Origin: Plectosphaerella cucumerina
Taxonomy: Eukaryota > Ascomycota > Sordariomycetes > Glomerellales > Plectosphaerellaceae
Assembly: GCA_020746995.1 (NCBI GenBank)
Contig: JAGPXD010000004.1
Location: 682,001 to 746,000, forward strand
Direction: 5' to 3'
DNA length: 64,000 nucleotides
Below, one piece after another: positions 32,002-44,036 of the stretch (the stretch's first letter is position 1; every line of letters begins with the position of its first letter). The notes beneath the pieces were generated by a model, which saw nothing but the letters and a program-made list of their open reading frames with translations, was not told the origin of the DNA and made no database searches. Position numbers and translations under genes: made by a program.

Positions 32002-35000
32002 TCAATCCTCCACGTCCTCGCCCGCCAGGACCCGGGAAGCGCCTGCCTGATACTTCTCCCCCACCGCGAACCAGCCTGGTTCTATCTTCTCAGCCAACTC
32101 CGCTGCTTCCTCCGTGTACCACTCCCGACGCCGGAAGCTGGGCTGCCGCAGAATATCCCGGGCCACTTGGTGGGGCCTCTCAAGGCCAACGTTGTAACAT
32201 ATCCCTGCGTAGTACTTGAGTGCAGACATCGAAGGGCCAACGAATGTAAAAGTGTCGCTTGCCAACTCTTGTGCGCGGGTCTCATCCGGCTTCATGACCA
32301 TGGACTCTGTGATCTTGGCCCCATTCTCAAGGACCCACGCCCACCTCGACGGGGAGAAATGGAAATCGGCATAGTAAAGCCTCTCTGACAGAAAACAACC
32401 GCCCTCATCAGGTGTGTTGAGCTTGGCCCCGTGTTGGCGCAACGCCGCCGCCACATCGAGTCTTGTGCCGAATTTGCTGGCTTCCCAGTACACCGCGATG
32501 TGAAGCAGAGGAAATGCGGTCCTCCTCAGCTGATTCTCTATCCAGAGGTATGAGGTGACTGATATGTTTGGATCGGCGCCATGGTCGAGCAGAAACTGAA
32601 CCATGCGAAGATGAGGCTGCCATTGCGATCCTTCTCCGTCGTATTGAAGGGCTGTTCGCCCCCGAAAAATGGCGTTGATGTCGGCGCCTCCCTCAATCAA
32701 GTAAATGAAAGTGGTCTCCCGGAAGAATTGAATTGGGGGCTTGAAATTACTGATGGCATGTCGGCTTTGAGTGGAATCGTCGCGGAGGGACACGAGTCGT
32801 ATTCCATTTGCAAGACCACCCGTCGTCTTACCAGAGGTGAAATGCAACAATGGACAGGTTTCGTGGCCGTTGGATCGGATGTTGATGAAGTCTTTGGGAT
32901 TGTCTTGCTGGCCGACACGATGAATAACGTACTCGTGCATGCCTGCTGTTATCGCCCAAGCAAGGAAAGAAGGGAACCGGATTTCGTCGTGGCTATCGCC
33001 TGGGGATCTGCAGCTGAGCCACTGCGCTCCAAATAGCGTCGATGCGACATTGTCCATATCGTCAAGAATTTCAAAGAAGACCTTGAGATCCCTTGCTTTC
33101 ATGGTTCGTTCCAGTTTCGGGGCCTGTTCGAGGACAATCTCCATGCACTTCATATCCCAGTCGTCTTCGGGTCGTGTCAGCGACTTCAGCCATGACCGCG
33201 CATGAAGTAGGCGGTACCCATGTCCATTACCAATGGGCCTTTCTGGGCCATCCTGAGGAAACAAGACACCCTGAAAGTCCAGGCGAAGGAGATACTCCCG
33301 GGCAGAGGCGTGGACTAGGGAGACTCGTCGGTGGACACGGCCATGTTTGCATGGAATGGGCGCGTGAAATCGCAGCATGCACCGGCAGCTGACGAGAAGC
33401 TGGCCGCGAAATCGCTGTAGATCTGCCATAGCAATGTCTTTACGGAAGTTGCGTCTGTTGTCGATGCATCGGGCTTTCCCGCCCCTCTCCTCGAGCCACA
33501 GTTCTGTTGCCTGAACAGCGTGGAACACTGTTTCCAGAGTTGGAAGTCCGAGACGGAGCACAACTTCCAGAGCTATGTAGGCCCTGAGCCGCAAATTGGG
33601 CGTGACTCGTTCCAGAAGGCGTTGATACAAGGCACCCATGGTGTTTGGCAACTTTTCCATCCTGTGGTGAAGACCCTCGATCGGGTTGCAATCCCTCAGT
33701 TCACCATCTGCCAAAAGCGCGATCGAGTGGGCCCAGAGAAAGACCCCAGCGGCATTCTCAACGATGTAGTCAAGCAATGGCTTGAGACTGGCCTGGACCT
33801 TTTCTTCTGGCATGTTCTTGAAGTGGAAATTCCGACAAAGCACGGACGAAGCATGTCGGCGGATATCCTCCCTGGTGTGATGATGCATCTCAATTCGGGG
33901 TGCTCCCATGAAGGCTTTGAGTAAGTGCTGTTCGGGCCTGCTTGCAACGCAGATTCGGAATGTGCTTGGCTTGGTGTTGTTCTCAGCCAGCTTATTCAAG
34001 AACAGTGCTGCCTCATAGGCGATCTCGGTGGCCTCAAGCTCATCCATGCCATCAATGATGACCAGGATCTTCAGAGGTCGGCGCGCTGCCTTGACGCAAT
34101 GCTCCAGCGCCTGTTGTACCAGGCTGTTCGACCACTTGACGTCTGACCAGTCAATCTCGCAATGAGGTTTGCCAATGTTCTTTCCAAGATGTCTCTGCTG
34201 TCGCTCGATATCTCTGGCGAACTGTTTCATTGGATGTATCAGATCTGGTCGAGATCGAAGGAGTTGTAGCAGAAGGCCATGGAGCATTGTCTCCCACTTG
34301 CTTTGTTCGGGATATCCTTCAAAAATTGTGATGAAGAGCCCGATGCGTGTCCAAATACTCTCATGGTAGCTGTTAAGTGATAAAGAACCGTGAGTCTCCT
34401 CCGGCTCGGACCGTGAATCAGGTTGCGAAGTGGGTTGGGCTTCCAAGAGGCTAAGTGTCTTCGGACTTTCGAAAACATGTCGCATGGCGGTTGACTTTCC
34501 TGATCCGGGAAGACCGGTTATCCAAAAGATCCCATAGCCATGAGAAAGCCATGCCCCCAAGGTGATGGGAGCGTTGTCGGTCAGGGTGGCAGATGGAAGC
34601 CCAGGATCAAAAGTCGCACCAGAGGTGAACAGCCACTCCAGAGTATCCTTGGTCCTCTGGGTAACGCTGGATATGCGCAAGTTGGCAAACTGACCCAGTC
34701 TTTCCAGGCTGGACATCAACCCTATGACAGTCAACAACCGTTGAATTTCTGACCGGATAGACGATGTGAAGTAAGGCAAGCAGGGCAACCCTCACTACTG
34801 ACCATCTGCTTCGGCCCCAATCCGCCCCTGCTGGCGACTAATGTGTCTCTTGATTTCCCCGGCAACCTTCTCAAACTCAGGATCGTCCGGCTCAGAAAAC
34901 TTGCACATGTCCAAATGATCAGCGTTGATGTGGTTGCTGCGATCACACCTTCCCAGCTCGGAGGAGTCGTCCTCCACAACCTTTAAATGTCAGAGGTAGT

Positions 35001-36017
35001 CAGCGGAACTGCACGAGGCACTCAACTTTCAAAACATACTTTGCCCGTGAACCCTGCAACTTTGCTGAAGCCTTTGTCTTCCTGGAAGGTGCTCGACTCG
35101 AACTGATTCCGGCTGATCATATGCTCGAGTGTCGCATCGAAGCCCTTGCGCAGGCCCCTGAGAACTTCGTTGTTCTTAGACAGAGTCCTGATGATGTTAG
35201 GATTGTATGGTCTCAGAGTCACGGCGGAAGCGACCCTGGCAATGCGAAGACCGAAGTCGGCCATGTCGGTACCTCTATGAGGTGTGCCAAAGAAGATGGC
35301 AGCAAAGGTCGAGTCGACGACAGCATGGAGGTCCTTCGCATTTGGGACGGCAGACTTCATGAATGAATCATTCAAGACCTGGATCTTTGGTCAACTCGGC
35401 GAGGGCTGATGGGAAGAGAAGAGTGGACTGACAGCCTTGACGACAAGCCCTCCCAAGGAGTGTGCAATGAACATGAGAGGCCGGTGGTCGCAGTCGGCAC
35501 GGACCCTTGCGAGGCCATTGAGCAAGCTTTCGCCCTGGGATGTGATATCGGAGAAGTTCACCTTCTCGGTGAGATCGAAGTAGCTGGAGTCGTAGCCGTA
35601 GGTCAGGATCCGAGCGTGTTTGCATTGTTCGAGGTTCGGGAGAAGATCCTTGGGCCAGAAAACTTCAGGCGGGGAGCGATTTGTCACTGCATCGCCAGGT
35701 TCTTGCTCAGGTGGTGTCTTCGCAGGCAAAATCCCCATGATGAAAGCAAGCCAATTCATGGACAGCCAGCTCACAATGAGTAGGGGCCATCTCATGAAAA
35801 GCCATCCCACGCATAAGAGGAGGAGATTCAAGAAGAGCACTAGATACGTCGCTGCTTTCTCTCGAGTGTAGTTGGTCGAAGGCTGATTCTTTCCTGCGAA
35901 GTACGTCCACGAATTCCGTGGGTGTCCATCCAATCCGTGGACGAAGACAATGTCAAGCTCAGGTGACTCTGGATCTTGGAGGAGGGAGAAGCCGGTGGCT
36001 TTCACGGGCGCGGCCAT
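32002..36017 (-). CDS. NLR-like protein: SesB-type hydrolase, NACHT NTPase, ankyrin repeats
   Basis: A fungal STAND/NLR receptor of the kind linked to heterokaryon incompatibility and non-self recognition. Exons 36017-35433, 35378-35040, 34980-34803 and 34748-32002 give 1282 residues; donors are GTCAGT, GTATGT and GTCAGT. Residues about 20-335 form a SesB-like alpha/beta hydrolase: FVHGLDGHPRNSW, the nucleophile Ser187 in AHSLGG, FFGTPHRGTD, and the likely catalytic His330 in INADHLDMCKF. The NACHT core has Walker A GLPGSGKST (446-454) and Walker B ILVIIDGMDE (595-604). The C-terminus (about 1045-1150) has degenerate ankyrin repeats such as FLLDHGADPN. Unusually, residues 56-98 are two adjacent hydrophobic segments inserted in the hydrolase domain. 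Base composition is less GC-rich than in neighbouring core genes, fitting an accessory gene. Confidence 0.9.
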
Positions 36018-36569
36018 GATAAAAAAAGCCAGGAGCTCGGCAGCCCTGATGGCCTATCCGATGATGACCACAGCTGAGGTGCTCGTGTGACGAGCAATCG
36101 GTACGAGATCGAAGCAGCTGTGCAAAGCTGGGAAGTTTTGAGGAGTGAAAAGATGGTCTCGGGGAGCGGGGTCAGGCCCTCAAAGGAGGCAGACTGCGCT
36201 GTCAGCTCATGTCCAACCAAGGAGGGGTGGATGGGTGAGGCAGCCAACAGCAGCAGCCGCTGAACATGCCCGGTGTGTACATCGAAGCCCAATGATAGCG
36301 ACGGGATACCCTGCATACTACAGAGAAGAGGCACAGAGGTGTGGTAGCACAGCAGGTTGGATGCAGGGTGTGGCGAATGGAAGCCGCAACAGCTTTCGTG
36401 GGCCTTCTTGGCAACCGGCGGTGTATGCGACGACGGTAAGGCTCGAAGAAGTCAGCAAGCTGACGGCTGTACTGTCACCAAACCCGGCTTTCCGAGCGGA
36501 TATCATAAGCGTAAGTTGCATTCAGTGTCCAGGTGTGACATGACCAATCTGTTTGCGAGTCCCCCTACT
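36018..36569. other. Intergenic region, NLR promoter
   Basis: 552 bp between the NLR start and the 3' end of the disrupted transporter gene, both on the minus strand. It should contain the NLR promoter. No gene or repeat is recognised. Confidence 0.55.
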
Positions 36570-39500
36570 TCAATCTCCCTTGCCCTTTTCAGGACCCTCA
36601 TACATCGGCATGATCTTGGATCGGAACATGTGTGCACCGTGGTCCTTCACCAGCCCCTCGTCTCCGCTCATATCCGAGCTGAAGATCTCCAGGTCCTCAT
36701 TCCTGTCTTCTGGGAGGGCCTGGCCCATGACACACTCACGCTCCTGATACCCGTCGGAAGGGAGCTGTCCATGGCGGCCTCGGAGGCTCTGCTTCGTCCT
36801 GGCCGGTCGCTGGAGCACAGTCATCTCCACCTCGCTCTCGCTGCCGCTCCCGCGCTGCTGTGCTCGCCGTGAGCCGGATCGGCTAACGTGACTCCTCTGG
36901 CTGGGGGTTCGAGAGACGATGCTGCGGACACCATGAGCCAGGCTGTGGGCGCTTTGATTGATGCTTTGAAATCCGGCACCCAGAGCGTCGCGGTTGCGCC
37001 CTTGATTGGCGTCGATGAGCTTGTTGCCCGTGCGAATGTCTGTCCATCGGGTCATGGCTCCCAGCTCCAGGATGTTGACACGACGCGTCTTGGCCACCGG
37101 GTTGCCGATGATGTGAGGGCGGTAGGGCTCGTCGTCGGCAAATGGGTCAGTCGCTGCCAGATCCGGCGCTGGCATAGAAGCACGGCGCTTCAGGGACTCG
37201 CGGCGCGCTTGTGTCCAGCGATCCATCTCGGCAGACCTGCAAGTCGGCACAATCTGAACCTCTTTGATCCTCACCAGAGCGAAGAGGAGTAGGATGGTCA
37301 GGATCAGCAGAATGCCTGCCACGACACCAGTCGCGGCCCTTTGGCCGAGGTTGCGGCGAAGCAGCCCACCCAAAGCGGAGGCACCAGCAGCAAAGATGAA
37401 GGCAAAAGTGTGGCAAACTGCAAGTCCCGCCGTGACTCTGGGGAAGGATGAGTAGTTCGTTCGCTTGTCCGATGAATTGGTGCGTGGGCGGCCGGTCATT
37501 CCGGGTTGCAGGTCGGACGTGTCAAAGGTCTCCATGACCAGGCCGTTGCACTCGGAGATGGCCAGACACGACAAGCATCCGATGGCGGCCGCGAGGACAG
37601 CAGGTCCGCTGGGATGGACAGGAGGGCCAATCGACAGGGCGGTGTAGAGGCCGCCTGCAACGGGGAGTCCGACAGCAAAGAGTGCTCGGCGAAGCATGTG
37701 CGACGTCCAGAGAACCTTGTTGTCGAGGGTCATTCTGCTGGTGTTGAGTTCGCGGTACCTCGCCCGAGAGAATAGGTTCGCCTTCTGGAATGGGATGCCG
37801 ATGAGAGCGCCTAGAGCCAAGGAGGCTACCAAGAGCCCGACGTATGGCGACTTCATTCTGTAGAACCGCGAGAAGAGCGACCCAAGAAGAATGATGAGAA
37901 GAACGACCTGTGCGTAGATCCAGCCGACGTAGAGGGACAAGACGAGGAAACCCGGCTGCCGCAGCATCTCGAAGGAGAGGCAGACGCCGTGGTACACCTC
38001 CTGTCCCCACCAGCGCGGCCCAGTCTTGACTCTGTGCATCATGACTTCACCTCGAGCGACGCGACGGGAAGTGCTGTCGCCCGTGTTGACCTCGGCAACA
38101 GATCGCCGGTACGTCGAACGTCGAGTTTCGGGGCAGATGGTGTTGAGGACCAGGGTGATGGCGACCAGGATGATGCTGATGTAGAAGCCCCAGACGGGAG
38201 GCAGGTAGTTGATGACAACAGCGCCGACCAGGAACCCAATGCCCAAGGATCCAATCCAGCTGAAGGTCCAGATGCCGAGCCAGCCTCCTTGGCCACCGCC
38301 GTGTCTTCGAACATCGTAGCAGTCGACGACCTCCTGATGGGGATTGCTGCTCATCAGCGAGGCTCCATACAGGTCCAGGAGCATGGAGTGGAAGTTCATC
38401 GAAGCAAAGCCGAGCGCACCGCCCATGAGGCCTCGGGGGACCAGCAAGACGAGCCTCTATGCCGCAATGTTGTGGAACCGCTGCGAGTGGACTGAGAGCG
38501 CCTGGATGAACAGAAGAGGCATGGCAATCGTCAGGCTCGTCAAGATGTAGGGTTTCCGGCCATGGAGCAGCGGCAGAGGCCAGAACAGGAACGTGGGAAT
38601 GGCCATCCCAGCAAAACAGCCAACGTTGCCATAGACTGTAAGATGCGAGGTGTCCAGGATGTAGTACTGGATTGACGGGACGATGCCAGCGAAGATTCCT
38701 AGCAAGATGCCAATGACGGCTGTGCTGACACAGGCAACAATAGCGGCGAATTGCTTCCTGGCGGGCGACCAGTCCCGGGCAATCGGCTGCCGACGGTGCG
38801 ACCGAGAGAGGCTGAACGCTTGGGCACCCTGCAGGCTCACGTGCGACTTGCCACGAAGACTGATGTTGTGGTCTTGGTGTGACAGTCGCTCTTCATGGGC
38901 AGGGCGGTCAAATGGAGCCTCCTGGAGGCTAGCAGCGGAGCTGTGGTCGTTGATGACAATGTCGGGGCGGGTGCCAGGTTGAGCGGCTTGGTACTGTGTC
39001 TTGAAATTGATGACATCCGCATCGGCTGACAGACCGCCCGAGCTTGATGTGTAACTTCCATGAGGGAAGGGCGCGAGGGGTCCAATGGCAGGCTTTTGAC
39101 GCTCAGCGCGCTGCTTCATGCTGGAATTCCGGAGAGGGACCTGCACATATCGACTGGATCCTTCAATGTCGCAGATGGCATCATTATAGGCCTGATTGTC
39201 GGAGGGCCTTGGGTCGGGGTCCCGCTTGCTGGTGATCGTGGATGTGGCGTGAATGGTGTGAAAGCTGTCCATGACGTGGGCCAGGGGAGGGCGCTGCGGG
39301 GTGGGAAACGTGTAGGAATGCCTTGGTTGCGGACGAGGCACCGGATCGGTTGAGTCGTTCAGTGCCACTTCTGAGAGGTTCTCCTTTGACTTGGAGAGGT
39401 CTGGTAGTTGGCGGTAGCCCTGAACCGTCCCGTCGTCCAGTGCTTCCTGCGACAAGGAGTCGTGACGATCGGCGAACATGCAAGCCACGGCAAGGGCCTC

Positions 39501-41195
39501 ATTGAGAAGCCCCTCCAAGTCGTTGACTGCTCGATTGATGGCGTGCGGCTCCACTGTAGAAGGCGGCAGCGTCGATGTCGTTGTTAAACTGCGGGACGGG
39601 GGTTCCGTAATGACATCGGTGTCAGGAAGGGAATCAGCACCTCGCGACAGCGAGCTGCGCTTCCTGCGAGGAGGGATCCTAGTGAGCGATGGGGTGTAGT
39701 CTTCGGGATACTTGAGCAGGTCGCGGAGCCAACGAGCTGTGCGTCTGTAGTCAAGCGAAGAGTCGACACTTGGCGAAGCGGCGTTCTCCGAGACTTTTCG
39801 CGAGACAGGCTCCAGATCATCGGGGTCTGCAGTGTCGATGGCCGAGTATTTGCGCGAGTTGACCCCTGAAGGGGCTTCGCGGGAAGCCTGTACCTTTGGA
39901 GAGGCCGACAGTCCGGATCCTAGTTCGTCTGCCTCAGCAGGGAGGGGTGACTAGCCCTCAGGCTTTGACGAGGCAGTGGGTCGTCTAGAAGTTTGGCCTG
40001 ATGCCTTTCGCAGGGGTGAAGCATAGACCATGGGTTGGACCTTGGAGAAGTGAACATGGCCCTCATGGGACGAGCTGTTGTCCACAAGCGGGGTGTTTTC
40101 CATGATAGCCTGCGTCTGGTCGTATTCCTCGAAAGACTGGTCGAATGGGCGCACTTTGGAGATGGCAGGATGGGGACCATGACCATCAGCGGGGTCTTCG
40201 TGGCGGTAGTAGATGGCAAGGTCGTTTGCAGGTCGCACCTTTGTTGAGTGAGAGTGTCCGTGATGCTTGGGAATGGGTATCTCGACAGTGGCCGTGCAGG
40301 AGTCGCCACCACTCATCTTCCGGTCGACCCTGGCGTGGATGAGTTTTAGCTCAGAAGAGCCTGAAGACATGGCGCCAGACGGGGCGGGGGAGAAGGGTCG
40401 TTGACTGAGCGGCTGACCGGCAACGCCAGCGTCACAAAAGTCAGCACCTTTGAGCAAGCCGGGATGATGAGCTTTGCTGTGGCTTTCGGTGATATGCAAG
40501 GCAACCGGGTCTAGGCAGATCTTCTCCATTGTGTTGTCTGGGTTAGATGCTCCCAGGAGGGGAATCCTGTCGGGCGAGGGCGAGTCGGCTATGCGGTCGA
40601 CCTCAAAGTCATTCGGATCAGGAAGGTCGACGGTCTCTTTGTTGGTCTTGACATGATCTCCTGGGCCGAAGTCTTCTTTGGAGGGCTCGTGGCTCAGCAT
40701 GGGTGGGACAGGCAGATCTCTGTCAACGATCATAGGACGACCCGATGCCGTCTTGAGGAGGGCGTGATGGAAAGCCCCTGACCTGCTCGCGGAGGAGGTG
40801 CTGAGGTTGTCGCCATCTTTGTCCTTGACGCGGTCCGCCATGGCTTCGAACGACGGACGGGCACTCGGGGCAGGAGTCTCGTCAAAGTCGCCCGTGGGGA
40901 CGACCTTGCCGGAGCCGAGGGCGGGGCGGTTGGTGATGGCGAAGAGCTGGGAGAACATGTGACCTGAGCTGACCGCCGGCTCGGAAGCCTGTCGTGCGGA
41001 AGGACCGTCGAAGATGGCGGTCCGGACCGAGGATGACGAGCTAGAGGCTGGGGACTCCGGGCTGGGTACTGTCAGGTTCTCGGCGGATCTGTAGCTCCTG
41101 CGGGTCAGACGCTTCCAGGCGGATGATGGGGGTCCTTGGGAAGGGTGTGCTTCCGGGGTGGGTGTGGTTGATCGGTGTGCGGTGGCTGTGAACAT
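36570..41195 (-). pseudogene. Large MFS transporter gene interrupted by two in-frame TAG codons
   Basis: One reading frame of 1542 codons, from the ATG at 41195 to the stop at 36570, is open except for TAG at 39951-39953 (codon 415) and 38457-38459 (codon 913). The frame encodes a very long Ser/Pro-rich cytosolic N-terminus (about 1-770), twelve membrane spans and a long cytosolic tail. It belongs to a conserved Pezizomycotina MFS group with extended termini; landmarks are LLHGRKPY, VRRHGGGQGGWLGIW and METFDTSDLQPGMTGRPR. The second TAG sits between spans 3 and 4. No nearby donor/acceptor pair would remove either stop in frame. A truncated 414-residue peptide would have no membrane domain. 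Options are recent loss of function, a sequence error at two sites, or readthrough. The substrate is unknown. Confidence 0.75.
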
Positions 41196-42535
41196 GGGCC
41201 TCAGGAGGAGGTAGGGCCCATCGGGTGGTAGAAGGACGGTGTTAGGAGCTGATAGTAATACTGCGTAGGATTGTTGGCGGAGGAGATGGAGGGTTGATGG
41301 GCGGTGAGGTGGCGAGATGGAACGAGATGGATGAGACGGATGAAGATGAGGTTGGCGAAGACACGAGGGTGCAGAAAAGGGCTGTGTCTGCCTGTCGAAG
41401 ACATCTGGGACGCTCTTGCCATCACAACTTGAATGAGGCCGAGCACCTGCAACGAGAACCTGCAATGTTTGGCGTCCACAACAAGGAAGGAGCAACCCAT
41501 CCTCCTGCCCTGCCAGCGCATATCAAACCCCAACGGTAACAGCTCCTGCCGTCAAACCAAGATGGCGGGGCCTAGCTTCTGCGGGCCGATTCGTGAGACG
41601 ACTCGAAGGGAAAGTACATGTAGGACTGCGCTCGGCCGCTTCAAGTTGGCAGTGTTGTCCAATTGCCATGATGATGTTGACCCCCACACCGAGAGACGAT
41701 GTCGCCGGTGACTCACCCCGAGTCGGCGTGACGGAAATCCCAGGTTCATTGCCGAAATTAGAAGCGACGACAAATTGCGGCGACTCTGGCACCCGAGACG
41801 ACAGACCGAAGAAGGCTACTCGGGAGACAAGGAGAGTGGTCGGCTGGAGTATAAGAATGACCTCGCCTTTTCTCACATGCAACAAGAACTGCAGGCGCTC
41901 ACTTCATCGAGCCGGCTTCGACGGAAGGCAGGCAGCTATTGTCGAGGTAAGCACATTTGTCCTCGCTCCTCCCCTCCCACTTGAGAAGGATGATCAAGTT
42001 TCACTCGCCGAACCGAGCCTCCGAGTTGAGGGCTGCGGACAACCTCTTCGGGCATTGGTTTCGCCCATTCTGAACACTCGTACCAGATGGACCATTGTGC
42101 GGAGTTTTCATGGCGGACAGAGCTGACAAGAACATGCTGTAGGTTATCGCGGGGTCGTCGGAAGAGATGGTTGTGGTGTCATTGAGAGGAGCTAGAACAG
42201 AGCTGCAATTGATAATGTCCCAAGCCGATTGATCGCCGTGATGTCCGATTCGATGCTCAGCGATAGCATCCGAGGTGTTTTGAAGAGGAGGAAGTTGCTG
42301 ACCGCGGCTTTATGTGGAGAATTTCCATCGATACCACGGCCCCACAAAACCCCAGCTCCCCCCACGACCCCGGTCGGCAACCACATGCCTCGGCTCAATC
42401 ACCAGTCTGACCTCACATCTCCAAGTCGATTGACATCTCGCTTACCCACCAACAAGACATATCAACACCCCCAATCTTCCTTGTCATCTTCTTCCTCGTC
42501 TATTCTCCATATCTCAGCATCAGCGATCGCCCAGC
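41196..42535. other. Divergent promoter region
   Basis: A 1.3-kb stretch between the divergent MFS-transporter and dienoyl-CoA isomerase genes. The final 100 bp before the isomerase ATG are CT-rich. No gene is supported; several short frames on both strands have no recognisable features. Confidence 0.55.
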
Positions 42536-43496
42536 ATGGCCCTCCAAGACTACAAGTACGAGCACTTCCTCGTCGACTCCCCGGCGCCCTTCGTGGCCCA
42601 CGTGCAGATCAACCGCCCCAAGAAGCTCAACGCCTTCCACCGCGCCGTGTGGCTCGAATTCCGCCAGGTCTTTGACCGTCTCTCCGCCGACCCCGAGATT
42701 CGTGCCGTCGTCCTCTCGGGCGCTGGCGACCGCGCTTTCACAGCTGGCCTGGACGTGCAGGCCGCCGGCGGCGACTTTGCCAACGCCTCGTCCCCTGACG
42801 CATCGCGCAACGCCACCGCCCTGCGCCGGAACATTGAAGAGTTCCAGGATTCCGTGTCAGCCGCCGAGAAGTGCGCGAAGCGTAAAAGCCCCTTCCCCTA
42901 TGTCTGAAGACCTCGGAAAGTTGTGCTAATCATCCTAGCCGTCATTTGCGTCCTGCACGGTGTGTCCATCGGCCTCGCCATCGACCTCGCGACAGCATGT
43001 GACGTGCGCATTTGCGCAGAGGGCACGCGCTTCGCCGTCAAGGAGGTCGACATCGGCCTGGCTGCCGACGTCGGCACGCTTGCGCGCCTGCCCCGGGTCG
43101 TCGGCAGCCTCTCGTGGGTCAAGGACGTGTGCTACTCCGCGCGCGACTTTGACGCGGGCGAGGCGCTCAGCGTCGGCTTCGTCAGCCAGGTGCACAAGAC
43201 CAAGGCCGACGCCGTTGCCGCGGGCATCAAGATGGCCGCCTTTTGGGGGGAGAAGAGCCCCGTCGCCCTGCAGGGCACCAAGGAGCTAATCAATCACTCA
43301 AAGAATCACACGGTGGCGGAGAGTAAGCCAGGAAATCCCCCGCCAGCCTTGTATTGATCCTGTTTGCTAATGCGCTGATCCTGCAGACCTGCGGTACACA
43401 ACGATTTGGAACTCTGTCATGTTGCAGTCTAGCGACTTCCAGACGGCTCTCATGTCGGGTCTGTCAAAGAAGAAGCCACGATTCGAGAAGCTGTGA
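42536..43496 (+). CDS. Delta(3,5)-delta(2,4)-dienoyl-CoA isomerase (crotonase family)
   Basis: An auxiliary beta-oxidation enzyme that shifts 3,5-dienoyl-CoA double bonds so that odd-position unsaturated fatty acids can be degraded. Exons 42536-42881, 42939-43322 and 43387-43496 give 279 residues. The crotonase fold has the oxyanion-hole segments GDRAFTAGLD (64-73) and HGVSIGLAIDL (122-132). The three acidic residues that characterise rat ECH1 are conserved by position: Asp131 (IDLATACD), Glu151 (KEVD) and Asp159 (LAADVGT), favouring this isomerase over a plain enoyl-CoA hydratase. The C-terminus is FEKL; EKL is a non-canonical form of the SKL-type peroxisomal signal, so location is probably but not certainly peroxisomal. 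Confidence 0.92.
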
Positions 43497-43716
43497 GGGG
43501 TATTGTGGGCGCCTGAGCGTAGTGTTCATGATGGCCAGCGTGCGTCGCTCGGTGTATGCCGTGGCATATCGGTTGTTGAGCGTAGCATGTTTGTTGGGCA
43601 TTGGTTGGCCGGGCGGAGAGCCTTTGGTATCTGATATTCATAAATACTGCATAGCAGCTCGTGTGGGTATCGGGTTCGTAGTATAGAGGGCGTCTCCATG
43701 CATCATGACTGCATCT

Positions 43717-44036
43717 TCACTCGGATCCAGACTCGTCTGCTGGCTGCTGTGTCTCGGCAAGTCTCTGTCATGGGGTCAGCCTTTGCCACGCCACGAAATC
43801 GTGTGATCATACCATCTCGAGCCTCCTCTTCAACTCTCCGACCATGTTCTCCTTGACAACCACGCGCTGGTCATCGAGGTCCTCGATGATGTAGTCGTGG
43901 TTTTGGGAATCGATGTTAACGATGATCGACTTGATCGAGGGATCGCACTCGATCAGGACGCCTGGAGGTGAGAAGTCAGCGATGATTAATGAGGTACAAG
44001 GATTCGGGCACCGCTACCTCGGATTGCGCGCGGCAT
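43717..44036 (-). CDS. tfb5: TFIIH subunit TFB5 (TTDA/GTF2H5 homologue)
   Basis: The smallest subunit of the general transcription and nucleotide-excision-repair factor TFIIH, which stabilises the complex by binding p52/Tfb2. Exons 44036-44018, 43961-43813 and 43746-43717 give 65 residues, close to the usual 65-75. The first exon encodes only MPRAIR plus one base. The core [26 protein letters not shown] and LKRRLE matches the TTDA family well. The last intron (GTATGA donor, GCTGAC branch site) is inferred; it yields a natural acidic tail ending ESGSE. Without it, the frame stops at 43807 after two more codons. The gene is short and split, so it is easy to miss. Confidence 0.88.

Noticed and set aside
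35718..35847. A GTATCT...AAG intron that would remove the hydrophobic insert of the NLR
   Set aside because: Its 130-nt length would shift the frame, and the next acceptors I tried also break the frame, so the insert is taken as coding pending RNA evidence.
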